Part shown: positions 1 to 6,079 of the stretch, one piece after another
Layout: every line of letters starts with the position of its first letter
Numbering within the stretch: position 1 is the first letter of the stretch
Assembly: GCA_017961965.1 (NCBI GenBank)
Contig: JAGCWG010000448.1
Span: 1 to 7,590 of the forward strand
Reading direction: 5' to 3'
From: Bacteroidaceae bacterium
GTDB taxonomy: Bacteria > Bacteroidota > Bacteroidia > Bacteroidales > Bacteroidaceae
Length of the DNA: 7,590 nt
Program-made: the position numbers and the translations under genes
Notes under the pieces: model-generated
The model's input: the letters and a program-made list of their open reading frames with translations, nothing else
What the model was told of the DNA's origin: nothing
Database searches by the model: none

Positions 1-36
1 CGATAAATTACATTGCGTTATTATTATATTGCGTCA

Positions 37-621
37 TTATTTCATCCTTGAACTAATCTCATCCCAGTTGATGAGCTGCCACAAGTCGTTAATGTGGTCG
101 GCACGTCTATTCTGGTAATCGAGATAGTACGCATGTTCCCATACGTCGATACAAAGTAGAGGATTGTTACCCCTACGGAGAGGATTCTCGGCATTTGCCT
201 CCTTCGTGATGACGAGCTTGCCGTCAGGTGTCTGTGAAAGCCAAGCCCATCCAGAACCGAACAAAGTGGCAGCCGTCTGGCTGAACTGTGTCTTGAACTC
301 GTCGAAGCTACCAAATGCCTCATCTATAGCCTTGGCTATCTTGCCACTTGGCTTGTTGTCCTTGACTGATGCACGGAACTGTGTGAAATAAAGGACATGA
401 TTAAGTATCTGCCCAGCATTATTGAATATCGCCCCATCAGGTGCTGTCTTTACAATATCCTCAACACTTTTACCCTCATATTCTGTACCCTTTACAAGAG
501 ACGTGAGTGCATTAACATAATTCTGAAGATGCTTTCCGTAGTGGAAACCAATTGTCTGCTCGCTTATCACCGGAGCTAATGCGTTTGCCGCATAAGGTAA
601 TGTTGGCATTTCGATTTTCAT
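37..621 (-). CDS. sodB: Superoxide dismutase, Fe-type or cambialistic (Fe/Mn)
   Basis: Converts superoxide to oxygen and hydrogen peroxide in the cytoplasm; no signal peptide is visible. The 194 residues match the usual length of the Fe/Mn family. The four metal ligands are present: His27 in FHYGKH, His75 in NNAGQILNH, and Asp159 and His163 in DVWEHAYY. Tyr35 is the second-shell tyrosine. Gln71, within NNAGQ, is the active-site glutamine as placed in Fe enzymes, and Ala144 stands where Mn enzymes have their glutamine. This points to iron, although Bacteroides relatives are known to be cambialistic. The frame stays open 16 codons further upstream (to 669), but the family N-terminus (MxxEMPxLPYA) begins at Met 621, which has an A-rich leader, so 621 was chosen. 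The gene stands alone and reads towards the left edge. In an obligate or near-obligate anaerobe its role is survival of oxygen exposure. Confidence 0.95.
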   Translation of the reverse strand: MKIEMPTLPYAANALAPVISEQTIGFHYGKHLQNYVNALTSLVKGTEYEGKSVEDIVKTAPDGAIFNNAGQILNHVLYFTQFRASVKDNKPSGKIAKAIDEAFGSFDEFKTQFSQTAATLFGSGWAWLSQTPDGKLVITKEANAENPLRRGNNPLLCIDVWEHAYYLDYQNRRADHINDLWQLINWDEISSRMK

Positions 622-669
622 AGCTGTATATTTATTTTTTGATTGTGAATACTCTGTCGCATATCCCAT

Positions 670-971
670 TCGCGCGACTCACGTACAAAACTCGCAAAAA
701 ATCCCGACATCCCCAAATGTTTCGACTGGTATTTTAAATTCGTAACGAAAAAAAACTTTTTCCTTAAAAGAATAACATGTCCATTCCACATTCTTCCATC
801 TTTTTTTCACTACAATATCTTTGAACTTTTGCATCTATAATCCGTTCACCCACATGGACGGAAGAGTCAGAAATAATGGTAAAAACGAATTAAACCAATT
901 CAATTCTTGAAGATTCGACATTCAAGCACTCGCCTTCCGTGTTCCCACACACAACCATAAGATATTTAAAA
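670..971. other. Intergenic stretch upstream of sodB, no supported gene
   Basis: No convincing coding region is seen on either strand. It holds the possible sodB promoter and a 51-codon minus-strand reading frame (834-679) with no recognisable family. At 939-953 it also has GTGTTCCCACACACA, a one-mismatch relative of the 16-bp repeats at 1553 and 1584. Base composition is A/T-rich but, unlike 1021-1380, not strongly strand-asymmetric. Confidence 0.5.
686..717 (-). promoter_or_regulatory. Possible promoter of sodB
   Basis: On the minus strand a TTTG (717-714) is followed after 20 nt by GAGTTTTG (693-686). That is a Bacteroidetes-type -33/-7 pair with one mismatch to TAnnTTTG. It would give a leader of roughly 60 nt before the ATG at 621. 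The match is moderate and the region is A/T-rich, so chance is a real alternative. Confidence 0.3.
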
Positions 972-973
972 CG

Positions 974-1009
974 AAAAAGGTTTGTTAATTCTCACGAATT
1001 TTCAAACCT
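974..1009 (-). terminator. Intrinsic-terminator-like hairpin, minus strand
   Basis: In minus-strand sense AGGTTTG (1009-1003) pairs with CAAACCT (984-978). Inside is a symmetric AA/AA internal loop, then a perfect AATTC/GAATT stem capped by the GNRA loop GTGA (995-992). A run of T (977-974, then TTTT after CG) follows the stem. A second AGGTTTG copy lies 8 nt upstream (1017-1011); with its flanks it can pair over 9 bp with the same downstream strand (984-976). Reading direction fits the promoter at 1466-1495. Confidence 0.5.
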
Positions 1010-1208
1010 CCAAACCTTTGTTTCATCCAAACGTTTAATAACCAAATACTAATACCTTATAAACCTATACTAATTATAACCTAAACTTTCGCTTTTTTAC
1101 AAATCTATGTCTTAACCTAACAAAACCTAATCAACCTTTTACCACTAACTAACACCTATTAATCCTAAATCTTTCTACCTATATCTAATTAACACTTATG
1201 TATTTCGT

Positions 1209-1226
1209 TTCCGTCCTATGACGGAA
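1209..1226. other. Perfect 7-bp hairpin inside the RNA candidate
   Basis: TTCCGTC (1209-1215), a four-base gap and GACGGAA (1220-1226) form a perfect inverted repeat. ATGTATT (1198-1204) and AATACAT (1225-1231) extend it as a competing outer stem with a bulge. It is the main G-containing island in an otherwise G-free stretch of the plus strand, suggesting selection for base pairing. Confidence 0.5.
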
Positions 1227-1465
1227 TACATATTGTCGTTACTTTTTCTTCAAATTTAGTTATCCTATCTAAAACAATCTTTTATTACCTATAAAAAACA
1301 TTATACCATGAAAACAATTACCTTAATACTAATACCTTAACTAACCTATTTTAATAATCAATCTGTTTCCTTTCGGAAACGTGAGGATTCACATCCTGAT
1401 GTCAGAAGTACTTGAACCGATTAAGAAAACTCTCAATCAAATGTCCTTGTTTTCTTTTGACACTG

Positions 1466-1495
1466 CAAAGGTACGGACTTCTGTCTTATCAGCAA
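1466..1495 (-). promoter_or_regulatory. Bacteroidetes-type promoter reading leftwards
   Basis: On the minus strand TTG (1495-1493) is followed by exactly 19 nt and then TACCTTTG (1473-1466). This is a full match to the -33 TTG / -7 TAnnTTTG consensus of the Bacteroidetes primary sigma factor at its usual spacing. A second TTTG lies at 1500-1497. Predicted start is about 1458-1461. The nearest protein gene on this strand is more than 800 nt away, so the product is presumably the RNA candidate. Confidence 0.6.
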
Positions 1496-1552
1496 GCAAA
1501 ATTTAATAGAAAAATTAAAAAAACATCGAATTTCTTAACATATATCAATAAA

Positions 1553-1599
1553 TGTGTGCCCACACACAGCAAAAATAGCGTTTTGTGTGCCCACACACA
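1553..1599. repeat. Two 16-bp direct repeats, 31-bp period
   Basis: TGTGTGCCCACACACA occurs exactly at 1553-1568 and 1584-1599. Each copy is itself a near-dyad (TGTGTG against CACACA around CCC). Offset by three helical turns, both copies would face the same side of the DNA. They lie roughly 100 and 130 bp upstream of the predicted start of the minus-strand RNA and about 140-180 bp upstream of the ABC-F promoter start. A diverged third copy is at 939-953. This looks like a regulator binding site; which promoter it serves is unknown. Confidence 0.5.
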
Positions 1600-1723
1600 T
1601 GATTTTTACAGTTTGTTTTGGGAAAACGGACAACTGTTAAGAAGATTTGGATTTTAAAGGCTGAAAATGACGAAATAAGATGGATTATAAGGCAAAAAGC
1701 TTTTTTCTTTAATATAAAAGGTG

Positions 1724-1746
1724 TACCTTTGCAAACTCACAAAGGT
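1724..1746 (+). promoter_or_regulatory. Promoter of the ABC-F gene, with dyad over the -7 box
   Basis: TACCTTTG (1724-1731) is a perfect -7 box. The -33 position holds only a T-run (about 1701-1706), a weak match. The start would be near 1737, giving a leader of about 30 nt that is purine-rich up to the ATG at 1769. The -7 box is the left arm of an 8-bp inverted repeat whose right arm CAAAGGTA is at 1740-1747, overlapping the predicted start. Confidence 0.6.
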
Positions 1747-1768
1747 AAAAAAGAATAGGATAGAATAG

Positions 1769-3400
1769 ATGATAACAGTTGATAATCTCGCAGTAGAGTT
1801 CGGAGGCACTACCCTCTTCAAGGATATTTCATTTCAGATAAACGAGAAAGACCGCATTGCCCTCATGGGAAAGAATGGTGCAGGAAAGAGTACACTCCTG
1901 AAGATTCTTGCAGGCGTGCGTACCGCAACAAGAGGAACGGTAACAGCACCAAAGGACACGGTCATCGCTTACTTGCCTCAGCACCTGATGACTGAGGACG
2001 GACGAACAGTCTTTGAGGAGACTTGTCAGGCGTTTGCCCATCTCAAGGAGACGGAGAAGGAGATAGATGCCATCAACAATGAACTTGCCACACGCACCGA
2101 CTACGAGAGCGACGAATATATGGCTCTCATAGAGAAGGTGAGCACTCTCAGCGAGAAATTCTACGCCATCGACATGACCCACTTTGAGGAGGATGTGGAG
2201 AAGACTCTCATCGGTCTCGGATTTGAGCGCAAGGACTTTGACCGTCCTACGAGCGAGTTCTCCGGTGGATGGAGAATGCGTATCGAGCTTGCCAAGCTCC
2301 TGCTCAAGAATCCTGATGTACTCCTTCTCGACGAGCCAACCAACCACCTCGACATCGAGTCAATACAATGGCTCGAGGATTTCATCAAGGAATCGAGCAA
2401 GGCTGTAGTGGTCATCAGTCACGACCGCAAGTTCGTGGACAGCATCACGACACGCACGATAGAGGTGACGATGGGTCGCATCTACGACTACAAGGCTTCG
2501 TACTCACACTACCTCGAGCTCCGCAAGGAACGTCGTGAGCAACAGCAGAAGCAGTATGAGGAACAGCAGAAGATGATTGCCGAGACGAAGGACTTCATCG
2601 AGCGTTTCAAGGGCACATACTCCAAGACACTTCAGGTGCAGTCACGCGTCAAGATGCTTGAGAAGCTTGAACTCATAGAAGTAGATGAGGAGGACACAAG
2701 TGCACTTCGTCTCAAGTTTCCACCATCACCACGCTCTGGTCAGTACCCCGTCATTGCCAATGGTGTAGGCAAGTCGTTCGACAGAGTAATCTTCAAGGAT
2801 GCCTCATTCACTATTGAACGTGGCGAGAAGGTGGCTTTCGTGGGACGTAACGGCGAAGGTAAGTCAACCATGGTCAAGTGTATCATGGGCGAACTGGAGC
2901 ACGAGGGCGAACTTCAACTCGGTCACAACGTGCAGATTGGCTACTTTGCCCAGAATCAGGCAGCACTCCTTGATGGAGAGTTGACCGTGTTCCAGACGAT
3001 AGACGACGTGGCAAAAGGCGAAATCAGGAACAAGATTCGCGACCTCCTCGGAGCATTCATGTTCGGAGGCGAGGAAAGCACGAAGAAGGTTAAGGTACTT
3101 TCCGGAGGCGAGCGCACTCGTCTTGCCATCCTCAAGTTACTCCTCGAACCTGTGAACCTCCTTATCCTCGATGAACCGACGAACCACCTTGACCTCAAGA
3201 CCAAGGATGTGCTCAAACAGGCTCTCAAGGACTTCGACGGCACGCTCATCGTGGTGAGTCACGACCGCGACTTCCTCGATGGTCTCGTCAACAAGGTTTA
3301 CGAGTTCGGTCACCAGAAGGTGAAGGAACATCTCTGCGGAATATACGAGTTCCTCGAGACAAAGAAGATGGAAAGTCTTCAGGAATTAGAGAAGAAATAA
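1769..3400 (+). CDS. ABC-F family ATPase (ribosome-associated translation factor)
   Basis: A soluble tandem-ATPase protein of 543 residues with no membrane segments. The ABC-F family acts at the ribosomal E site rather than as a transporter. Domain 1 has Walker A GKNGAGKST (34-42), signature SGGWRMR (165-171), Walker B DVLLLDEPTNHLD (183-195) and switch His218. Domain 2 has GRNGEGKST (359-367), LSGGERTR (444-451), NLLILDEPTNHLD (463-475) and the SHDRD switch (497-501). The charged linker between them (about 250-315) is the P-site-tRNA interaction motif; it contains FIERFKGTYSK and QSRVKMLEKL. Both sites look catalytically intact. The length is near that of EttA and YbiT, without the long C-terminal coiled coil of Uup. 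The linker is not obviously of the expanded type seen in antibiotic-resistance ABC-Fs, so a housekeeping factor is the better guess. The subfamily is not assigned. It has its own promoter at 1724-1731 and no tight neighbour. Confidence 0.95.
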   Translation: MITVDNLAVEFGGTTLFKDISFQINEKDRIALMGKNGAGKSTLLKILAGVRTATRGTVTAPKDTVIAYLPQHLMTEDGRTVFEETCQAFAHLKETEKEIDAINNELATRTDYESDEYMALIEKVSTLSEKFYAIDMTHFEEDVEKTLIGLGFERKDFDRPTSEFSGGWRMRIELAKLLLKNPDVLLLDEPTNHLDIESIQWLEDFIKESSKAVVVISHDRKFVDSITTRTIEVTMGRIYDYKASYSHYLELRKERREQQQKQYEEQQKMIAETKDFIERFKGTYSKTLQVQSRVKMLEKLELIEVDEEDTSALRLKFPPSPRSGQYPVIANGVGKSFDRVIFKDASFTIERGEKVAFVGRNGEGKSTMVKCIMGELEHEGELQLGHNVQIGYFAQNQAALLDGELTVFQTIDDVAKGEIRNKIRDLLGAFMFGGEESTKKVKVLSGGERTRLAILKLLLEPVNLLILDEPTNHLDLKTKDVLKQALKDFDGTLIVVSHDRDFLDGLVNKVYEFGHQKVKEHLCGIYEFLETKKMESLQELEKK

Positions 3401-3411
3401 TAAAGACAAAG

Positions 3412-3533
3412 ACCCTCTCTGCCCATACGGGCATCTCCCCCTCTATGGGGAGAGCCGTCCGGAGAATAGCGCGAACCATATCAGGGTTCAGTCATTAGTC
3501 ACCTCCCCTCGGGGAGGACGGGTGGGGGCGGCC
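3412..3533. repeat. REP/MITE-like element with several G/C hairpins
   Basis: It fills the gap between the ABC-F gene and queD. Hairpins are TGCCC/GGGCA (3420-3433), TCTCCCC/GGGGAGA (3434-3453), GAACC/GGTTC (3473-3489) and CCTCCCC/GGGGAGG (3502-3517). The left end (3418-3454) resembles the reverse complement of the right end (3498-3533), so the whole element is an imperfect inverted repeat. The very G/C-rich, pyrimidine/purine-blocked sequence differs from the surrounding gap DNA. Elements of this look are frequent in Prevotella-type genomes. No U-run follows on the plus strand, so it is not a classical terminator. Confidence 0.6.
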
Positions 3534-3569
3534 ATAGGTTATTAAGCAACCCTACAAAAAACTTAAAAG

Positions 3570-3908
3570 ATGTATTACGTAACAAAAGAACTGGAGATTT
3601 CGGCGAGCCACGCTCTCCGTCTCTCCTACCGAAGCAAATGCGAGAACCTTCATGGTCACAACTGGATTGTAAGGGTTCATTGCAAGTCAAAAGAACTGAA
3701 TGAGGACGGCATGGTCATCGACTTCACCCACGTGAAGGAGAAGATTCATGGCTATCTCGACCACGGCAACCTGAATGACCTCTTGCCATTCAATCCGACA
3801 GCCGAGAACATAGCCAAGTGGATATGCGACCAGATTCCACAATGCTGGAGAGTGGATGTGGAAGAGAGCAAGTGCAATCTCGCCACATACATTGATGACG
3901 AGATGTAA
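3570..3908 (+). CDS. queD: 6-carboxy-5,6,7,8-tetrahydropterin synthase QueD
   Basis: Second step of 7-deazaguanine synthesis: it converts 7,8-dihydroneopterin triphosphate to 6-carboxytetrahydropterin. At 112 residues it is a short but complete member of the 6-pyruvoyl-tetrahydropterin-synthase fold. Zinc ligands are His14 (SASHAL), His28 and His30 (LHGHNW). Cys24, four residues before His28, is the catalytic cysteine. Asp64-His65 (LDHGNLND) and Glu99 near the C-terminus complete the active site. PTAEN (76-80) is the conserved helix start. The ATG at 3570 gives the family N-terminus directly. Its stop codon overlaps a possible ATG of queE (TAATG at 3906-3910), and folE follows, forming a preQ0-pathway unit. 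No strong promoter is visible in the repeat-filled gap upstream. Confidence 0.95.
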   Translation: MYYVTKELEISASHALRLSYRSKCENLHGHNWIVRVHCKSKELNEDGMVIDFTHVKEKIHGYLDHGNLNDLLPFNPTAENIAKWICDQIPQCWRVDVEESKCNLATYIDDEM

Positions 3909-3928
3909 TGCCCCACACACGAAGACTT

Positions 3929-4495
3929 ATGAAGATAAACGAGATATTCTACTCGCTTCAGGGTGAGGGTCACTACACAGGCACTCCGGCAGTATTCGTC
4001 CGCTTTGCAGGATGCAATCTCAAGTGCAGCTTCTGCGACACCAACTTCACGTCATTCACGGAGATGACCGAAGATGACATCGTGAGGGAGATAGGACAAT
4101 ATCCTACCAATCACATTGTCATAACGGGTGGCGAACCGACACTACAGATTACAGCATCACTCGTGTCAAAGTTGCATGATGCTGGCAAGTACGTGCAGAT
4201 AGAGACAAACGGAACGAACGTCCTGCCCGATGGTTGCAACATCGATTGGGTGACATGTTCGCCAAAGTACAAGGCAGTACGCCTGCAGCACATCGACGAG
4301 CTGAAGGTCGTATTCGAAGGTCAGGACATGAGCCAATACGACGGTCTCACGGCAAGCGAATACAGTCTGCAGCCTTGCGACACGCAGGACGAGGGAAAAA
4401 ACAAAGAGATACTCAGACAAACAATTGACTTCATTCTAAAGAATCCAAAATGGAAACTATCACTCCAAACGCACAAGATATTGAATGTGCGATAA
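3929..4495 (+). CDS. queE: 7-carboxy-7-deazaguanine synthase QueE (radical SAM)
   Basis: A radical S-adenosylmethionine enzyme that contracts the ring of 6-carboxytetrahydropterin to 7-carboxy-7-deazaguanine. From Met 3929 it has 188 residues. INEIFYSLQGEG near the N-terminus is the family opening. Cys29, Cys33 and Cys36 form the CxxxCxxC cluster motif (CNLKCSFC). GGEP (67-70) is the SAM-binding motif, and DELKVV and the terminal LSLQTHKILNVR are family features. The frame also allows an ATG at 3908 that overlaps the queD stop and adds seven residues. The internal start was preferred because it begins exactly where relatives do, but translational coupling favours 3908, so the start is uncertain. 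The last 46 bp also encode the start of folE in another frame. The protein is on the short side for QueE but not truncated, since the conserved C-terminus is present. Confidence 0.93.
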   Translation: MKINEIFYSLQGEGHYTGTPAVFVRFAGCNLKCSFCDTNFTSFTEMTEDDIVREIGQYPTNHIVITGGEPTLQITASLVSKLHDAGKYVQIETNGTNVLPDGCNIDWVTCSPKYKAVRLQHIDELKVVFEGQDMSQYDGLTASEYSLQPCDTQDEGKNKEILRQTIDFILKNPKWKLSLQTHKILNVR

Positions 4496-5031
4496 GAACC
4501 ATCATAAGAGCCATAGGTGAGGACCCTGACCGCGAGGGACTCGAAGGCACTCCAGAACGTATAGTACGTATGTTCAAGGAGATTTACCGCGGATATGACG
4601 AAGAGCAGAAACCTAAGATTACCACATTTGTCAACGATGCACATTCGTCCGACATGATATGTGACTCAGGCGAGTTCTACTCCATGTGCGAGCATCACAT
4701 GATGCCTTTCTTTGGCGAATACCACTTTGCCTACATTCCAAGTCCTACAGGCAGGATTCTCGGCATCAGCAAGGTTGCAAGAGTCGTTGGCTACTGTGCA
4801 GCAAGGCTACAGTTACAGGAACGCCTTGGGCACGACATCGTGAACATGCTCTCCGAAGCCCTCAATGGCGAGGCTCTCGGCTTTGCCATCGTACTTCGTG
4901 GCAAGCACATGTGCAAGTCCATGCGTGGCGTGAAGAACAACGGACCTATGTGTACTTCCTACTTCACAGGCAAGTTCAAGGAAGATGCACAGCTCCGCAA
5001 CGAATTCCTGCTGCTGATGAATAATAAATAA
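4450..5031 (+). CDS. folE: GTP cyclohydrolase I (FolE)
   Basis: Opens GTP to 7,8-dihydroneopterin triphosphate, the shared precursor of folate and of queuosine. The 193 residues match the Bacillus-type enzyme in length. Zinc ligands are Cys80 and His83 in SMCEHHMMPF and Cys155 in HMCKSMRGV; His82 and His153 are the catalytic histidines. IGEDPDREGLEGTPERI (22-38), YIPSPTGRILGISK (95-108) and QLQERL (121-126) are signature segments. The ATG at 4450 lies inside queE. It is kept because the next segment, AIRTIIRAIGEDP, aligns with the family N-terminus and a later start would remove conserved helix. Sitting directly after queD and queE, this copy probably feeds the 7-deazaguanine branch, though folate use cannot be excluded. 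Confidence 0.95.
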   Translation: METITPNAQDIECAIRTIIRAIGEDPDREGLEGTPERIVRMFKEIYRGYDEEQKPKITTFVNDAHSSDMICDSGEFYSMCEHHMMPFFGEYHFAYIPSPTGRILGISKVARVVGYCAARLQLQERLGHDIVNMLSEALNGEALGFAIVLRGKHMCKSMRGVKNNGPMCTSYFTGKFKEDAQLRNEFLLLMNNK

Positions 5032-5041
5032 TTAAATTTCC

Positions 5042-5227
5042 GTAGTAAAGAGTATTAAAGGGAAGTAAAAAGGAGTAAAGAGACGAATGTTTTAAGTTCT
5101 AAGGTTTAAATGGTAATCTTTTCCACGAGAACTAAAAAACTAACAAAACCAAAAACTTAAAAACTTCTATGTCGAAAGGGTATCGTCCTTTAACTACCTT
5201 TTAATCCTTTTTACTCCTTTTAACTAC
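5042..5227. repeat. MITE-like imperfect inverted repeat, about 185 bp
   Basis: The left arm (5042-5086) is a series of AGTAAA/AGTATTAAAGG units. The right arm (5182-5227) reads, in reverse complement, as the similar GTAGTTAAAAGGAGTAAAAAGG. The arms agree imperfectly over about 45 bp. Between them a second inverted pair, AGTTCT (5095-5100) and AGAACT (about 5128-5133), is nested. The element fills the folE to PPIase gap and could fold into a long transcript hairpin. No transposase or coding frame is present. Confidence 0.6.
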
Positions 5228-5251
5228 AAGAAATAAATACTCCTACCAACA

Positions 5252-6079
5252 ATGAAACACCTAACCATATCACTCCTGTTTATTGCCAGCATGATTGCTA
5301 CGAGCTGTAGCGGTCAGGACAACGGCGAGAAGGAAACGGAAGTACTCATCGAGACATCGATGGGCGACATACGTGTGAAACTGTATAATGATACCCCCGG
5401 ACACAGGGACAACTTCATACAGAACATCAAGGACAAGAAGTATGACGGCACATACTTCCATCGTGTGGTGCGCAACTTCATGATTCAGGGAGGCAATCCC
5501 GACCATCGTCCAGGCGAGGTGGTCGATACCACAAAAGAAGTAGAAAGGATTCCTGCCGAGATGAAGTTCCCTACCCACTTCAGCCGCAAGGGTGTACTTG
5601 CTGCCGCACGTGACGAGGACGACATCAACCCAGAGAAGATGTCTGACAAGTACCAGTTCTACATCGTGACAGGCAAGAGCGTTTCAGACGCCGACCTCGA
5701 CAACTACGAGAAGGCACGTGAGGAGAAGGTGGCAGAGGAGCTTTACAACAAGAAGATTGCAGAGCCTGCCAATGCTGCCAAGATACAAGCCTATCGTGAG
5801 GCAAGGGAACAGTATAAGCTCGGATATTTCCTCCAAGACCTCATGACAGAGGCAAGACGTGAGGTATCGGACAATCCCCCACTCACCTATCCAAAGAATG
5901 TGCGTCGCGCATATCGCATTCACGGCGGTGCACCATGGCTTGACGACGACTACACCATCTTCGGCGAGGTCATCGAAGGCATGAAGGTGGTTGACAACAT
6001 CCAGAAGGTACGCACCTCTGCAAAGGAAGTACCACTTCAGGAGATAAGAATAAAGAAGGTGAGCCTAATCGATAATTAG
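5252..6079 (+). CDS. Cyclophilin-type peptidyl-prolyl isomerase, lipoprotein
   Basis: Catalyses proline cis-trans isomerisation, here probably outside the cytoplasm. Residues 1-19 form a lipoprotein signal peptide ending at Cys19 (ATSC), followed by a polar, acidic linker, so it is likely lipid-anchored in the periplasm or at the outer membrane. The cyclophilin domain starts near residue 30. It has FHRVV (69-73) with catalytic Arg71, FMIQGG (76-81) and QFYIVTG (135-141), then resumes at APWLDDDYTIFGEVIEG (227-243). In ordinary cyclophilins these last two blocks are only several residues apart. Here about 85 residues intervene, largely charged and helical (Lys/Glu/Ala-rich, about 145-205). Total length is 275. 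No Shine-Dalgarno sequence precedes the ATG; the leader is A-rich. It may be separately transcribed, because a repeat element separates it from folE. Substrates are unknown. Confidence 0.92.
   Translation: MKHLTISLLFIASMIATSCSGQDNGEKETEVLIETSMGDIRVKLYNDTPGHRDNFIQNIKDKKYDGTYFHRVVRNFMIQGGNPDHRPGEVVDTTKEVERIPAEMKFPTHFSRKGVLAAARDEDDINPEKMSDKYQFYIVTGKSVSDADLDNYEKAREEKVAEELYNKKIAEPANAAKIQAYREAREQYKLGYFLQDLMTEARREVSDNPPLTYPKNVRRAYRIHGGAPWLDDDYTIFGEVIEGMKVVDNIQKVRTSAKEVPLQEIRIKKVSLIDN

Larger units (their letters stand above)
972..1460 (-). ncRNA. Candidate long structured non-coding RNA (about 490 nt)
   Basis: Not a family I recognise. A minus-strand promoter (1495-1466) would start transcription near 1460, and an intrinsic-terminator-like hairpin closes the unit near 974. 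Read in RNA sense, the 5' end folds into AAGAAAAC/GTTTTCTT (1456-1449 with 1430-1423), then AGGAT-GTGA-ATCCT (1397-1384), then GTTTCC-GAAA-GGAAAC (1380-1365). The last two loops are GNRA tetraloops in this sense only. A further perfect stem TTCCGTC/GACGGAA (1226-1220 with 1215-1209) sits mid-way. Between them the RNA is almost free of C: by hand count 1021-1380 on the plus strand has about 16 G against 80 C. The sequence aatactaatacctta occurs twice (1045-1059, 1325-1339). No open frame beyond about 13 codons stands out. RNase P RNA, tmRNA and 6S RNA hallmarks were looked for and not seen. An unusually long leader for sodB, read through the terminator, is the main alternative. Confidence 0.4.

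Noticed and set aside
12..41. Tandem ATTGCGTYATTATT repeat at the left edge, over the sodB stop codon
   Set aside because: Two copies 16 bp apart with one mismatch in A/T-rich sequence at the window edge. Too short to call a repeat element or a terminator.
679..834. 51-codon minus-strand frame starting ATG just upstream of sodB
   Set aside because: Lysine/phenylalanine-rich translation with no recognisable motif or clear leader, and a stop codon directly before its ATG. A random frame in A/T-rich DNA is the simpler reading. Conservation in relatives would change this.
985..1026. 13-codon minus-strand frame ending inside the terminator stem, resembling a leader peptide
   Set aside because: Too short to support, with no run of regulatory codons, and no gene follows directly that attenuation would control.
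972..1460. RNase P RNA, tmRNA, or a retron/reverse-transcriptase-associated RNA
   Set aside because: The conserved RNase P core and the tmRNA tRNA-like ends with a tag frame are not seen, and no reverse transcriptase gene is in the window.
1412..1657. 81-codon plus-strand reading frame upstream of the ABC-F gene
   Set aside because: It starts with TTG, matches no family, and runs through the promoter of the opposite strand and both 16-bp repeats. The composition is that of non-coding A/T-rich DNA.
1829..2347. 172-codon minus-strand frame within the ABC-F gene
   Set aside because: It is a shadow of a strongly conserved coding region on the other strand and has no family resemblance.
4390..4500. 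Possible frameshift truncating queE at the folE junction
   Set aside because: The QueE frame reaches the conserved C-terminal LSLQTHK motif before its stop, and FolE has a full-length N-terminus, so both genes are intact and simply overlap.
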